From Sphingomonas aliaeris (GTDB lineage: Bacteria > Pseudomonadota > Alphaproteobacteria > Sphingomonadales > Sphingomonadaceae), in contig NZ_CP061035.1 of NCBI RefSeq assembly GCF_016743815.1, positions 3,226,501 to 3,290,500 of the forward strand: 64,000 nucleotides of DNA, written 5' to 3'. Shown here piece after piece: positions 55,601 through 63,778 of this stretch (the stretch's first letter is position 1; each line of letters starts with the position of its first letter). The position numbers were made by a program, and so were the translations under genes. The notes under the pieces were generated by a model. That model was given only the letters and a program-made list of their open reading frames with translations. It made no database searches and was not told where the DNA came from.

Positions 55601-57718
55601 CACGCCGACGGTGCGGGCAATCGTCTGAACCTCACGCCCATCGGCGGACAGAATGCGCGCGACGAGCTGGTTCGTGCCCGATCGCAGCGGGAGGCCGGAC
55701 CAGCGCGACACGGCGACACCGGTGCTGTCGTTCACATCGGTACCGTCGAAGGCGAGCGCATCGCCGCGGACGCCGTTGATCGTCAGCGCGACATTCTGCC
55801 CCGGCAGGTGCTTGACGACGACCCGGGTGACCGGCGCACGGGGATTGTAGGTTTCGGTCGGGAAAAGCATTGCGATGCCCGGCGTCTGGCCCGTGAGCCA
55901 GTCGCGATTGCCCGCGGCGGTGGCGTCGTCGATCTGGGTGACCGGCAAGTCCGCCAGGGAAGATACGGACTTGCCGGTCGGACGGAGCTGAAAGTCTACG
56001 CGCTTCAACAGTCCGCCATCTGCTTCGACGAAGCGCGAGATCGCGCTTCCGGCCTGTCGTGTATCGACATCGCACGCGACCGCTTCATGGGAAGCGGGGA
56101 TGCTGGCAGTGTCGAGTTGCACGACGTGACGGCCTGGGCGTACGCCCTCGATATGGTACAATCCGTCGCGATCGGTGACGACGAACGTGCCGTCCTCCAT
56201 CAACAGGCGGATTCCGGCTATCCCTTTGCGATGGCTGTCGGGATCGCCGCAATTTCCTTCGCTGACACGACCGATGATAGTCATCGCATCGGTGAAGAGC
56301 AGGCTGCGCAGGCGCACGGAGGCCATCGCTTCGTTGCTTTGAGCATTGGCGCCGAGCACGCGGGCGCGGTTCAGCGCCTCGCCCTGCGGCGCACCGGGCG
56401 CGATACTGACGACGTAACGGAGTTCTGCCGTGCCGCCCGCCGCGATCGACGGAATGGTGAAATCCAGCGTGCGTCCATCGGTCGCGACCCTGGGTTCCGC
56501 CCCGCCCCGCGTCGATCCGCGTTCGTAGCGGAGGCCGGCGGGCAAAACGTCCGAAACGTGTAGCTCGCGCGCCGCCAGAGTATCCCGGTTGGTTATCTGC
56601 AGCCGGTATTGCACGAAGTCGCCCGGCGATGCCTCGCGCACCGACGCCGCCTTGGTCAACAACAGCGCGGCGCTCGTCGGCCGATCGAGCGGGATATCGA
56701 CATAGAAGGGATCGGGTTCCGCCAGCGTCAGCCATCCGCCGAAGCTGGTCGGGTTGATGATGAAGGGCTGGCCCGTGGGGTCGCGCAAGGCGGCGATGAC
56801 GGCCGGGTCCTGTACCGAGGGTGCGGTATAGTCGCCGGGGGGCTCGATCCGCAGCGAATAGGTACCGGGCGCGGCGAGCGGGAAGCGGAAGCGACCCGGA
56901 CGACCGGGATAAATACGCCCGCTGCTGTCAGTGACGGTTTCGCCGCTGATGACGGTGGAGGGATAGCGCGAGACGCCGTCATCGCCGTAGACCTGCGCCG
57001 GGTTGCCCGCCGTGTCGACCAGCGTCACGCGCGTGCCGTCGACCAGCGCGCCGGTGCGGGAATCGAACGTGAAGCCCGCTGGATCGATCAACAAAGACGC
57101 GCTGGAACCGAAGCTGAAGCCGTCTTCGATAAAGCTGAGCTTGATCGTGACGCCGCGTTTCGTCCGAACATCGCAGGGTACCAGATCGGGATATTTCCCG
57201 GTCATGGAGGCCGGAACGCCGCCCGCGAAGACGCCCGTATCGGGCCCGGTTTCCACCAGGGTCAGCGTGGTGTGGATCGGCCCCGCGTCGACATCGATGA
57301 CGGCGTTTTCGCGGGTCAGTGGATCGCGATTGCTGCCCTCGCTGTCGAGGGCGAGGATCAGGTCGGTATGGATGTCGATCGTCTCGACCAAAGGCGCCGC
57401 CGCATAGTCCGCAGCATCGATCGGTGCAGGCGTGAAGGTAGGGATGGGCGAGCCTTTGCAGGCCATGCCCGTCATCTCGTACTTCATCGGCGTGAGATGG
57501 AAACTGAGCGAGGTCGGACGCTTAGTGCGCGTGACGTCGAGCGAAACAGTGTTCGATGGCACGATGCGGTGACCATCGCCAACCGTATAGGTTAGCGATG
57601 CTGTGTTGGTCACGCGCCCCGGGCCCATCTGGGGCACCTGGGCCCGGAGCGCGGTGACGCTGCTCGACAGGCCGAGGACAAGGGCGCTGACGCGCGCAAG
57701 AGTGCGGAAACTGGACAT
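52679..57718 (-). CDS. Giant surface protein: DUF11 and SdrD/CNA-B-like domains plus predicted outer-membrane barrel (1679 aa)
   Basis: A signal peptide (about 1-26) is followed by a motif shared with two operon partners (GRVTNTASLTYTVGDGHRIV, about 34-63), then beta-rich domains, a DUF11 domain (about 355-470: TKAASVREASPGDFVQYRLQ, HVSDVLPAGLRYERGST), a CNA-B/carboxypeptidase-regulatory-like domain (about 480-545: GIRLLMEDGTFVVTDRDGLY) and Ig-like parts. From about residue 830 alternating amphipathic strands (LYLRLERREFYALFGDFETG, GWLLTIAYDSDRKYDP-like) run to the end, as in a large outer-membrane barrel. The last residues are FGGRK, not an aromatic terminal residue. Likely a surface adhesin or anchor; this is inference from domains. 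Confidence 0.8.
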   Translation of the reverse strand: MSSFRTLARVSALVLGLSSSVTALRAQVPQMGPGRVTNTASLTYTVGDGHRIVPSNTVSLDVTRTKRPTSLSFHLTPMKYEMTGMACKGSPIPTFTPAPIDAADYAAAPLVETIDIHTDLILALDSEGSNRDPLTRENAVIDVDAGPIHTTLTLVETGPDTGVFAGGVPASMTGKYPDLVPCDVRTKRGVTIKLSFIEDGFSFGSSASLLIDPAGFTFDSRTGALVDGTRVTLVDTAGNPAQVYGDDGVSRYPSTVISGETVTDSSGRIYPGRPGRFRFPLAAPGTYSLRIEPPGDYTAPSVQDPAVIAALRDPTGQPFIINPTSFGGWLTLAEPDPFYVDIPLDRPTSAALLLTKAASVREASPGDFVQYRLQITNRDTLAARELHVSDVLPAGLRYERGSTRGGAEPRVATDGRTLDFTIPSIAAGGTAELRYVVSIAPGAPQGEALNRARVLGANAQSNEAMASVRLRSLLFTDAMTIIGRVSEGNCGDPDSHRKGIAGIRLLMEDGTFVVTDRDGLYHIEGVRPGRHVVQLDTASIPASHEAVACDVDTRQAGSAISRFVEADGGLLKRVDFQLRPTGKSVSSLADLPVTQIDDATAAGNRDWLTGQTPGIAMLFPTETYNPRAPVTRVVVKHLPGQNVALTINGVRGDALAFDGTDVNDSTGVAVSRWSGLPLRSGTNQLVARILSADGREVQTIARTVGVSGTAANAVYDAAQSRLVADGLTRPLIAVRVTDRDGRPVHAGTVVPFTVDQPYTAAVQAELEQGRQLAGRDRAATTARVVGDDGIAFLALQPTTQAGAVQIKIALTDEKITRTSEIRAWLSGAQKDWMVVGFGSGTIGYDTLRKHSSGLPVAERGKVVTDGQLSFYAKGRVKGSWLLTIAYDSDRKYDPTRGLLGTIDPDRYYTVYGDGSQQGYDAATRRKLYLRLERREFYALFGDFETGFTDTQLTRYSRTLNGLKAAYEGTKLRATGFAATTDTLYSRDEIQGNGLSGPYRLSGRNIVPNSDKLRIEVRNRFRSELIVSSRELARHIDYDIDIVAGTIRFREPVLSRDLDLNPVFIVADYEVDGGRSGKLVAAARVAAKLAQGRVEVGVSGIRDETVGVATVAGVDLKAKLTTSTLLRAEAATGGRGGLRDGQAYTAEVEHHGPVADVLAYARQQDASFGLGQQNLVEAGTRKFGFDGKVHLSGRLNLTGSAWHQQQLEGPGTRTAGDMRLEYRRDTGTVFIGAQVAMDRGRDGKDRDSRLLTLGGSQILFGGDLTVSGQTQFAPGGDKDSVDFPIRHQLTAAYRITPGIRLIGGYEIANGQEFVVHTKQIGFDVAPWTGAKLMSTLNQQAVAENGGRTFAQYGLSQSLPVGKHWTFDATLDAASTISGRVPTGAVINPFQPVASGGSIGSVSSSTTGGFGNTGSTGSFTAATLSAAYRANRWSWNGRIEYRDAAADKRLGLTTNFLRSLGEGQTLASSIRAYRTTDAGGASGTYASADLAIALRPFDSRWSILERFELRHEGADAGFSAGNNLGVPAYGAGDQVTSRAINNLAINYRSGPEGNGHGFEATLYYGSKYVRGRFQDDIYTGYIHVTGFELRKDIGTRFDIGMQGSVQHAWDRGAVAFSGGPSIGVSPAKNVWITGGYNVAGYRDRDFEDDRYTRHGPYITMRMKFDQRTIGNTTRAIFGGRK

Positions 57719-57793
57719 AAGGGGGTGCTGTCCGGCGCACGGGGGTTTCCCGCGCGCCGGCTGGCAAAGTTCCTTTTCGGTAAGGGCGTCTGT

Positions 57794-58912
57794 TTAGTTG
57801 ATCGTGACCTGGAAGCTGACCGCCATCGACGTACTGCCCAACAGGGTCGGGATCGACGCGGTCACCGTTTTGGTCGTCGCGTTGAACGATCCGCCATACG
57901 GACTGAGCGGGACGGCCGACCCGTCGTCATTCGCGGCGAACCCGCCAAGAATGCAGACGCCGCCCGTGCCGAGACCGCCGATCCGGATCGATCCCGGAAC
58001 ATAGGTGGTGTTCGTCGGGATCACGTCGGTCAGCGTGATGCCGTTTGCCGGGACGAGCAGGCTGCTATTCTGGATCGTCAGGCAATATTGCACCGTCGCG
58101 CCGGGGATGGCCTTCGGCGCGATCAGATTGACGTTGTCCGTCACGACCGCCGACGTTTTCGTAATGCTGAGATTGGCGGTGCGTGCGCCGACTTCATATT
58201 GCAGGTAGGCGCGGGCCTGTCCGTTGCGCGCCGCGTCATAGCCGAGCAATCCGTCGGTATCGGCATCGGCAAAGACGATATCCTGATCGGCATTCTGGTT
58301 GAGCAGATTGAGATCGGTCGCGACGAGCGCCTGCCCCGCCGTCCCCGTCGCGCCGCCGATCGCGACCTGCGCATTCAGCGAGACCGAGGCGTAGTTCGCC
58401 GACGTGGTGTTGGGTACATCGGCGACGACGAAGACCAACGCCGAGGCGTCGGGCAACATCTCGTCCAGATACGTCACGAGCTGGTCCTGCGCGTCCCATT
58501 GGCCGTTCGTGTTGGAATCGACATAGATGCGGACGTTGCCGACATCGTAATTGTCCGTTCCCGTGCCGCCGGCGCCGAGGATCTGGCTGGTCGTCAGCAG
58601 CATGTCCTGTGTGCCGTTGGTATTGTTCGTCACGCGGAACGCCATCACCGCGTTGGACTGGCCGAGATTGACGATCGTGTTGGTGTTGGGGTCGGCAGCG
58701 ACGGTGACGTTGACCTTGCGGTCGACGACGAAGGTCGACAGGTTCGATTGCACGCTCGCCGGCGTGCCGTTGACGGTATAGGTGGCGTTCGCCTGGTTGC
58801 TGATGACCGTGCCGGCGGACGTGGTCTGCGCATACGCAGCCCCGCCGACACCGAACGTCGCGACCGCGGTCGTTCCCGACAGCAGAAGTCGCCGCATCCC
58901 TTTTGCAGTCAT
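57794..58912 (-). CDS. Secreted DUF11-like protein (372 aa)
   Basis: The ATG at 58912 follows ACGGAGTATCTTCA. MTAKGMRRLLLSGTTAVATF leads a signal peptide ending AYA. The mature start shares the motif of two neighbours: TVISNQANATYTVNGTPASV then QSNLSTFVV. A central part is Asn/Thr/Asp-rich with VRIYVDSNTNGQWDAQDQLV, a calcium-type loop, and the C-terminal domain is DUF11 (LSITKTSAVVTDNVNL, PGATVQYCLTIQNSS, TDVIPTNTTYVPGS). An earlier ATG at 58966 overlaps the previous stop (ATGA) and is possible. The gap to the giant gene is 75 bases. Confidence 0.82.
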   Translation of the reverse strand: MTAKGMRRLLLSGTTAVATFGVGGAAYAQTTSAGTVISNQANATYTVNGTPASVQSNLSTFVVDRKVNVTVAADPNTNTIVNLGQSNAVMAFRVTNNTNGTQDMLLTTSQILGAGGTGTDNYDVGNVRIYVDSNTNGQWDAQDQLVTYLDEMLPDASALVFVVADVPNTTSANYASVSLNAQVAIGGATGTAGQALVATDLNLLNQNADQDIVFADADTDGLLGYDAARNGQARAYLQYEVGARTANLSITKTSAVVTDNVNLIAPKAIPGATVQYCLTIQNSSLLVPANGITLTDVIPTNTTYVPGSIRIGGLGTGGVCILGGFAANDDGSAVPLSPYGGSFNATTKTVTASIPTLLGSTSMAVSFQVTIN

Positions 58913-58962
58913 TGAAGATACTCCGTTGAAAATGGTGTGTGGGTTGGGGTTGAGGGTGGTGG

Positions 58963-59439
58963 TCATTTGATGACGGCCTGGAATGCGAGTTGGCCTTGCG
59001 CGCCGGCCGCCACCGGACTTGCGAGGCGCCACCGGACGGTGGTGACATCGTCAGGCACCGCCGCGCGCGAAGTCCCGGCGGCAGTCGCCACGCGGAGGCC
59101 GGACAGCGGGCCGAAAGTCTTGCCGTCGACCGAAAGCTCAGGTGCGGCGGAACCGGGATTGGCGGCGCGATAGGCGATGTTCGCCGGCACCGGATTCGCG
59201 AGGACGAGGTTCGCGATCGGCTGCGTGCCGGTGTTGCGATAAGTGAGGACGAAGACGACGCGGTCGCCGGGGACGATCTTGTCCGCCTTGACCAATGCGA
59301 TGCGCGTCGTGCCGTCGGCGGCAGCGACACGCTTCTCCGTCTTGACTTCGCTGACCAGCGACAGCGGGCCGGCGGCATAGGCCGCGGTGGCGGAGATGGC
59401 CGCGACGGCGGCGGCGGCGGCGATGATATGCAGGCGCAT
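58963..59439 (-). CDS. Secreted DUF11-like protein (158 aa)
   Basis: The ATG at 59439 follows GAGGAGTCATCAG, a strong ribosome site; an ATG at 59454 overlaps the stop upstream. MRLHIIAAAAAVAAISATAA is the signal peptide. The mature protein is one beta-sandwich domain: KIVPGDRVVFVLTYRNTGTQ, NPVPANIAYRAANPGSAAPE, and ends VRWRLASPVAAGAQGQLAFQ. It lacks the shared N-terminal motif of its larger neighbours. Third-smallest of five DUF11-type proteins in this operon. Confidence 0.8.
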   Translation of the reverse strand: MRLHIIAAAAAVAAISATAAYAAGPLSLVSEVKTEKRVAAADGTTRIALVKADKIVPGDRVVFVLTYRNTGTQPIANLVLANPVPANIAYRAANPGSAAPELSVDGKTFGPLSGLRVATAAGTSRAAVPDDVTTVRWRLASPVAAGAQGQLAFQAVIK

Positions 59440-59450
59440 CTGATGACTCC

Positions 59451-60422
59451 TCATTGAATCCGGACCTTGAACTTGATGGTGTGGATGACGGGATCGACCG
59501 GCGCGCCGAGCGCGACCGCGATGGCCGAGGCGGTCGCGGTTCCGGCATCGCCGTCCGCGCCGTCGGTCAGCGATGCACCGTCGAGCATCAGGCTGCCGGG
59601 CACGTAGCTGGTACCCGCAGGGATCGGATCGTCGACGCGGACGCCGCTGGACGGGCCCGGGATGCTGGCGGTGAGCGTGTAGGTGATGACCGCGCCGCTG
59701 ACCGCGCTGGCGGATCCGTCCGCCGCCAGGACCGACTGGGTCTTGACCAGGGATCCCTGTGCCGCCTGGCCGATCGTGGGGACGATGATCTGCCCCTGTG
59801 CGCCGGTCGGACCGACCAGTGCGTCGCCGCCGCCATCGCCCCGGCCGGGGAATGCGGTGCCGGGCGAACCGCTGCCGGTGACCGCGCGGGCGACGATGAC
59901 GTTCTGTACGCCGTCGAACTGCCCCTCGTCGCCGATCAACAGCAGCTGGAGTTGTGCGCCGGGCGCTATCGAGGGCGTGATCGCGCTAGCCAGCAGTTGA
60001 TCGCGCGCGGCGTCGTAGCGGCCGTCGCCATCCACATCGATCGCGAAGCGCGATGGCGGCGTGTCGGTGCCGTCGGTGGCGGACAGGGCGAATGCCTCCT
60101 GCCCATTGCCACGATTGGTGACGACGAGCCCGATCGATGTCGTCGCCGGGGTGATCGGTTCGTTGCCACGCCGGGCGAGCGCTATGTCGAGCCGCTCCGC
60201 CACCACTGTCGTCACCGTATTCGACTGTGCGGCGATCGGCTGACCGGCAATATCATAGCGCAGGGCGGCAGTATTGGGGATCGGCGTTCCGGCAGTCGTC
60301 TCGGCCCGCGCGGAGCTGGATACTATTGCGACCGTTCCGGCCAGCATCGACGCGACACACGACTTCACACACGGGCGCCTGAACCCGTTTGATCCTGTAA
60401 CGATGTGAAGGCGTGCGCGCAT
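59451..60422 (-). CDS. Secreted DUF11-like protein, first gene of the operon (323 aa)
   Basis: The 323-residue protein has an unusual long N-terminal region before its signal core (CVASMLAGTVAIVSSSARA, cleaved near 40). The mature start, TPIPNTAALRYDIAGQPIAA then QSNTVTTVV, is the motif shared with the 372- and 1679-residue proteins. FAIDVDGDGRYDAARDQLL is a calcium-type loop; the C-terminal DUF11 domain includes SAVSGAVITYTLTASIPGPS and VDDPIPAGTSYVPGSLMLDG. Stop overlaps the next gene (ATGA). No membrane barrel. Confidence 0.82.
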   Translation of the reverse strand: MRARLHIVTGSNGFRRPCVKSCVASMLAGTVAIVSSSARAETTAGTPIPNTAALRYDIAGQPIAAQSNTVTTVVAERLDIALARRGNEPITPATTSIGLVVTNRGNGQEAFALSATDGTDTPPSRFAIDVDGDGRYDAARDQLLASAITPSIAPGAQLQLLLIGDEGQFDGVQNVIVARAVTGSGSPGTAFPGRGDGGGDALVGPTGAQGQIIVPTIGQAAQGSLVKTQSVLAADGSASAVSGAVITYTLTASIPGPSSGVRVDDPIPAGTSYVPGSLMLDGASLTDGADGDAGTATASAIAVALGAPVDPVIHTIKFKVRIQ

Positions 60423-60674
60423 GGTTCCCCGACATTTGAGTCAGGGGGATTTTCAGTGATGTCGCTTAACGAAAAGCTACAGCATCACTTTGGGTTTACT
60501 TGGGATTGTTCAGCAATTCGGTTCGATTGGAACTGGTATCGGGGGGAGGATTTCGTCTCGTAACAACGCGGGATGCGACCCGGATCGGTTCGATCGGCGG
60601 CGCCGAGGCGGGGCGGAATGTCGGAACCGAAACGACGTATTTACGGGCGTTTACCACGTTCCGAAAACGACGAC

Positions 60675-61142
60675 TCAACCGATCGTGACGTCCTTTAAAT
60701 AGTTGACCATCGCGGCATGCCCCCGCTCGCTAAGCGAGATGTCGATACGGCGGCGATCGATCGTGTCGGTGACGCGGTCGATCAGGCCGGACTTGTGGAG
60801 ATGGTCGATCCAGCGCTGCGAGGTGGTCGCGGGGGCATCGCTACACGACACGAGCTGCTTCACATTCATCGTGTGCTCGCCTTCGTAGATGATGAACAAT
60901 GCCATCAGCATTTCCCAGGCGGGTTCGTGGAACAGGTCGGACGGGAAGTATTTACGCCGTGCCTTGCGCGACGCAATGATCCCTCGCGCCCGCGCGACGA
61001 GGTCGGGCGGACCGTCCGACGGGGCAATACCGGGCGCCGGGCGGCTCGACGAGATGATCTGATCGGCGCGTACGCCGAATTCCCCGGCGATGCTGCCGAG
61101 CTTCGCGCTGAAATCCCGTATGAGGTCCTCGACCGTTTCCAT
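60675..61142 (-). CDS. MarR-type winged-helix regulator upstream of the DUF11 operon
   Basis: This 155-residue protein has an N-terminal extension and a winged helix in the C-terminal half: WEMLMALFIIYEGEHTMNVK, QLVSCSDAPATTSQRWIDHL (recognition helix) and DRRRIDISLSERGHAAM (wing). It fits MarR proteins. It is transcribed in the same direction as the DUF11 operon, 252 bases ahead of it; that gap must hold the operon's promoter. The predicted role, control of that operon, rests on position. Confidence 0.82.
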   Translation of the reverse strand: METVEDLIRDFSAKLGSIAGEFGVRADQIISSSRPAPGIAPSDGPPDLVARARGIIASRKARRKYFPSDLFHEPAWEMLMALFIIYEGEHTMNVKQLVSCSDAPATTSQRWIDHLHKSGLIDRVTDTIDRRRIDISLSERGHAAMVNYLKDVTIG

Positions 61143-61630
61143 CCCTTTTCAGCTCCATCCGTATCAAAACAACACAGACCGCCCCCGGCCTTCCATCCCT
61201 TCGATCGTCACCAGACTGCCAGCCTAACCCCCATAAAATCCGCACATATGTCAGAGAGTGTCCATTAATATCTATAATGGTTCAAGTTTTTTCGTACGTA
61301 AAAGCAATTCGCAGGTCCGGCGAGCGGAATTTCCGGCGCCCTTCGCATTTGCAGCAAGAATATGCGCGGCGGCGCATTACTTGCGGGTGACGTCATGACG
61401 CCGGACTTTACCCGGATCGGTCAAACCTGCGGCAATAAACCCGATTCCGCAGCGATCCCGGCGGCAAAACCCCCGGATCGACCGGCGAAGATTGATGGGT
61501 CGGATCGGGAGCGAAATCGATCGGTCCGCGTTAGCCACCCCACTTACGAAAGCGTGTTCCGGTGTCGGTGCAGCGCGTATACAGACCCGGCCGACGGCAC
61601 GATAGCCGCCCGTCCAATACGGAGACACTG
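61143..61630. other. AT-rich intergenic region with inverted repeat
   Basis: No gene of note in these 488 bases. CCATTA-N7-TAATGG (61262-61280) lies in an AT-rich stretch about 120 bases ahead of the marR start and could be an operator. The AT-rich run TTCAAGTTTTTTCGTACG follows. Confidence 0.45.
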
Positions 61631-61795
61631 ATGGATCCCCTGCGAATATATTCGCTTTTGCAGGAAGCTTGCCGCGCGCTCGAACAGGCGGGCGATCACG
61701 GCATCGCCGCGCATGTCGGACACAGCATGGCGCTGGTCCAGGAAAAATACGGCGTCGGCGTCGACCATCTGGACGTTTCCGACCCCGACGCCTGA
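61631..61795 (+). CDS. Small hypothetical protein (54 aa)
   Basis: The ATG at 61631 follows CGGAGACACTG, a good ribosome site. The peptide begins MDPLRIYSLLQEACRALEQA, is helical and acidic and ends HLDVSDPDA. It lies 151 bases before the HprK-like gene of a probable RiPP cluster. It lacks the leader and core features expected of a lasso precursor, so precursor status is not supported; it is more probably an independent small protein. Confidence 0.5.
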   Translation: MDPLRIYSLLQEACRALEQAGDHGIAAHVGHSMALVQEKYGVGVDHLDVSDPDA

Positions 61796-61946
61796 CTGTT
61801 CACGCTTCGTAACTCGCTGATAACCGGCGTAGAATGCGGCCGGCGCCGCGAAGGTGGCAGCCCGACCAATATCCGCTATTGAACGGACACCGCGACGCGC
61901 GAAGCCGTGCGGGCGGGTGGTCGCGGGAATTTCGGAAGGGGTTAGA

Positions 61947-62873
61947 ATGTTTTCCTATCTCATCTCCGGATTGTCGGTCGAAAGCGACTTGACCCTGCCG
62001 GGGCTGATCGCCTTGCCCGACCCGCCGGATGCGCATGACGTCCGGTTGCACGCCGGTTCCGTGCCGCAGGAAATGGACGGCGCGGTGAACATCGGACCGA
62101 ACTGGCAGATCGCGCCCGATCGCTTCACGATGACCGTACCGAATATCGTCCGCATGCTGATCACGGACGGTCGCGATATGACGTACGAGCTGCTCGACGG
62201 GACCTCCGCGACCGATGCGGCGATCTTTCTGAGCGGAACGGGGTTCGGCATCCTGTTGCATCAGCGTGGCCGCATCGTCCTGCATGCGAGCGCCGTACGC
62301 GTGCAGGATCAGGCGGTGCTGTTCTGCGGACAATCCGGCGCGGGCAAATCGACGCTGGCGGCGGCGCTGGTCGAGGCCGGATACGATCTCGTGACCGACG
62401 ATTTCTGCGGCATCACGATGCGCGACGATGGCACGCCCTGGGTCGAGCCGGACGGGCGGCAGTTGAAGCTGTGGCAGAATTCGATCGACCGGCTGGCGCT
62501 CGCCGATCGAACCACCGCCCCGGTGCGCACGCACCTCGAGAAATTCTATGTCGAGCCACGCACCGTCATCTCCGCACCGCTGCCGCTCGCCGCGGTCTAT
62601 ATCCTGCGCGAGGCCCGCCCGCCCGATCCACCCGGAATAGAGCGGCCGAACATCGTCGACGGCGCGCTGCTGATCCGGAGCAACGCCTATCGGCCGTTGA
62701 TGGTAGAACGGATGGATCAACAGGCGCTGTATTTTCATGCGGCGGCGACGATCGGCCAGCGGTCTGGCGTCTTCACGCTGACCCGCGCGATGGACTTCGA
62801 GCGATTCCCGACAGTGATCGGTTGGCTGGAGGATCATTGGCGGACGCTGGGCCTGCTGGAGCAGGCGGCTTGA
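61947..62873 (+). CDS. HprK-like serine kinase family protein
   Basis: The ATG at 61947 follows GGAAGGGGTTAGA. The 308-residue protein has a P-loop GQSGAGKST (128-136), a second acidic motif LVTDDFCGI and the ATP-binding fold of HPr kinase/phosphorylase, but lacks the N-terminal HPr-binding domain. Relatives in lasso-peptide clusters phosphorylate the C-terminal residue of the precursor. It overlaps the sulfotransferase gene (TTGA), which in turn overlaps a PqqD-like gene, so the three are one operon. Confidence 0.88.
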   Translation: MFSYLISGLSVESDLTLPGLIALPDPPDAHDVRLHAGSVPQEMDGAVNIGPNWQIAPDRFTMTVPNIVRMLITDGRDMTYELLDGTSATDAAIFLSGTGFGILLHQRGRIVLHASAVRVQDQAVLFCGQSGAGKSTLAAALVEAGYDLVTDDFCGITMRDDGTPWVEPDGRQLKLWQNSIDRLALADRTTAPVRTHLEKFYVEPRTVISAPLPLAAVYILREARPPDPPGIERPNIVDGALLIRSNAYRPLMVERMDQQALYFHAAATIGQRSGVFTLTRAMDFERFPTVIGWLEDHWRTLGLLEQAA

Positions 62874-63778
62874 CCGATATCGTCTGGCTCGCCTCCTATC
62901 CGAAATCGGGCAACACCTGGTTCCGGATGCTGGTGGCCAATGTGCGGCAGGACAAGCCGGTCGATATCAACGCCTTGCCCGACAGTGTCGGCATCGTGAG
63001 CGCGCGGACATGGTTCGACCATATCATGCTGTTCCCATCGGGTTTGCTGACGCACGAGGAAATCGACCGGCTTCGTCCGAACCTCCATCGTACGATGGCT
63101 GCCGATCTGATGCCGCCGGACCCCGCGGATAAGACGGACACGCGCCTTGGCGCGAAGCGGTTCATCAAGACGCACGATGCCTACACCTATACCGCCGACG
63201 GGGAGCCGTTGCTGGGCGGACGCGCGGCGGCGGCGTGCGCGATCCTGATCGTCCGCGATCCGCGCGACGTGGCGGCGTCCCTGGCGCATCATATCGGAAG
63301 GACGGTCGATCAGGCGATCGACTTCATGGGATCGCAAGACGCCGACTTTTCCGGGCGGCGCGACCGGCAGCACAAGCAGTTGCGCCAGCTCCTGCCGACC
63401 TGGGGCGGCTATAATAGAGGGTGGATCGAGCAAGGCGACATTCCGGTGCATGTGGTGCGGTATGAAGATCTGAAGGCCGATACGCCGGGCGTCCTGCGCC
63501 ATGCGTTGGTCTTTGCGGGGGTCGAGGTGAGCGAGGCTGAATGCGAGCGCGCGGCGCGCTTTGCCGATTTCGATGCGCTGAAAAAGCAGGAGGCCGAAAA
63601 AGGTTTTCGCGAAGGGGCCCGCGCGGTGCCAGCCTCTCGATTTTTCAGGCGTGGCGTGGCGGGGGGCTGGCGCGATGAACTGAACCCTGCCCAGGTCGCG
63701 CGGATCGAGGCGGATCATGCTGTGACGATGAGACATTTCGGTTATTATCCGGACGGTTACGAAAGGATGACGGGATGA
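62870..63778 (+). CDS. Sulfotransferase of a probable RiPP cluster
   Basis: The TTG at 62870 overlaps the kinase stop. The 302-residue enzyme has the PAPS 5'-phosphosulfate motif LASYPKSGNTWFRM and the 3'-phosphate motif ILIVRDPRDVAASLAHH, so it should move sulfate from PAPS to a hydroxyl. The C-terminus has VPASRFFRRGVAGGWRDEL and HFGYYPDGYE, the usual end of such enzymes. Between an HprK-like kinase and a PqqD-like protein, a peptide substrate is plausible but unproven. Confidence 0.9.
   Translation: MTDIVWLASYPKSGNTWFRMLVANVRQDKPVDINALPDSVGIVSARTWFDHIMLFPSGLLTHEEIDRLRPNLHRTMAADLMPPDPADKTDTRLGAKRFIKTHDAYTYTADGEPLLGGRAAAACAILIVRDPRDVAASLAHHIGRTVDQAIDFMGSQDADFSGRRDRQHKQLRQLLPTWGGYNRGWIEQGDIPVHVVRYEDLKADTPGVLRHALVFAGVEVSEAECERAARFADFDALKKQEAEKGFREGARAVPASRFFRRGVAGGWRDELNPAQVARIEADHAVTMRHFGYYPDGYERMTG

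Noticed and set aside
54152-56563. Long open frame of about 800 codons antisense to the giant DUF11 gene
   Set aside because: It is rich in Arg, Ala, Gly and Asp without domains, has no ribosome site and is explained by GC-rich third positions of the gene on the other strand. The same applies to long antisense frames at 3537-5351, 7496-9385, 17207-18979, 21621-22967 and 26157-28520.
61631-61795. 54-residue ORF as RiPP precursor
   Set aside because: It lacks a lasso-type leader motif, a threonine at the penultimate leader position and a suitable core; it ends in acidic residues without a terminal serine for phosphorylation.
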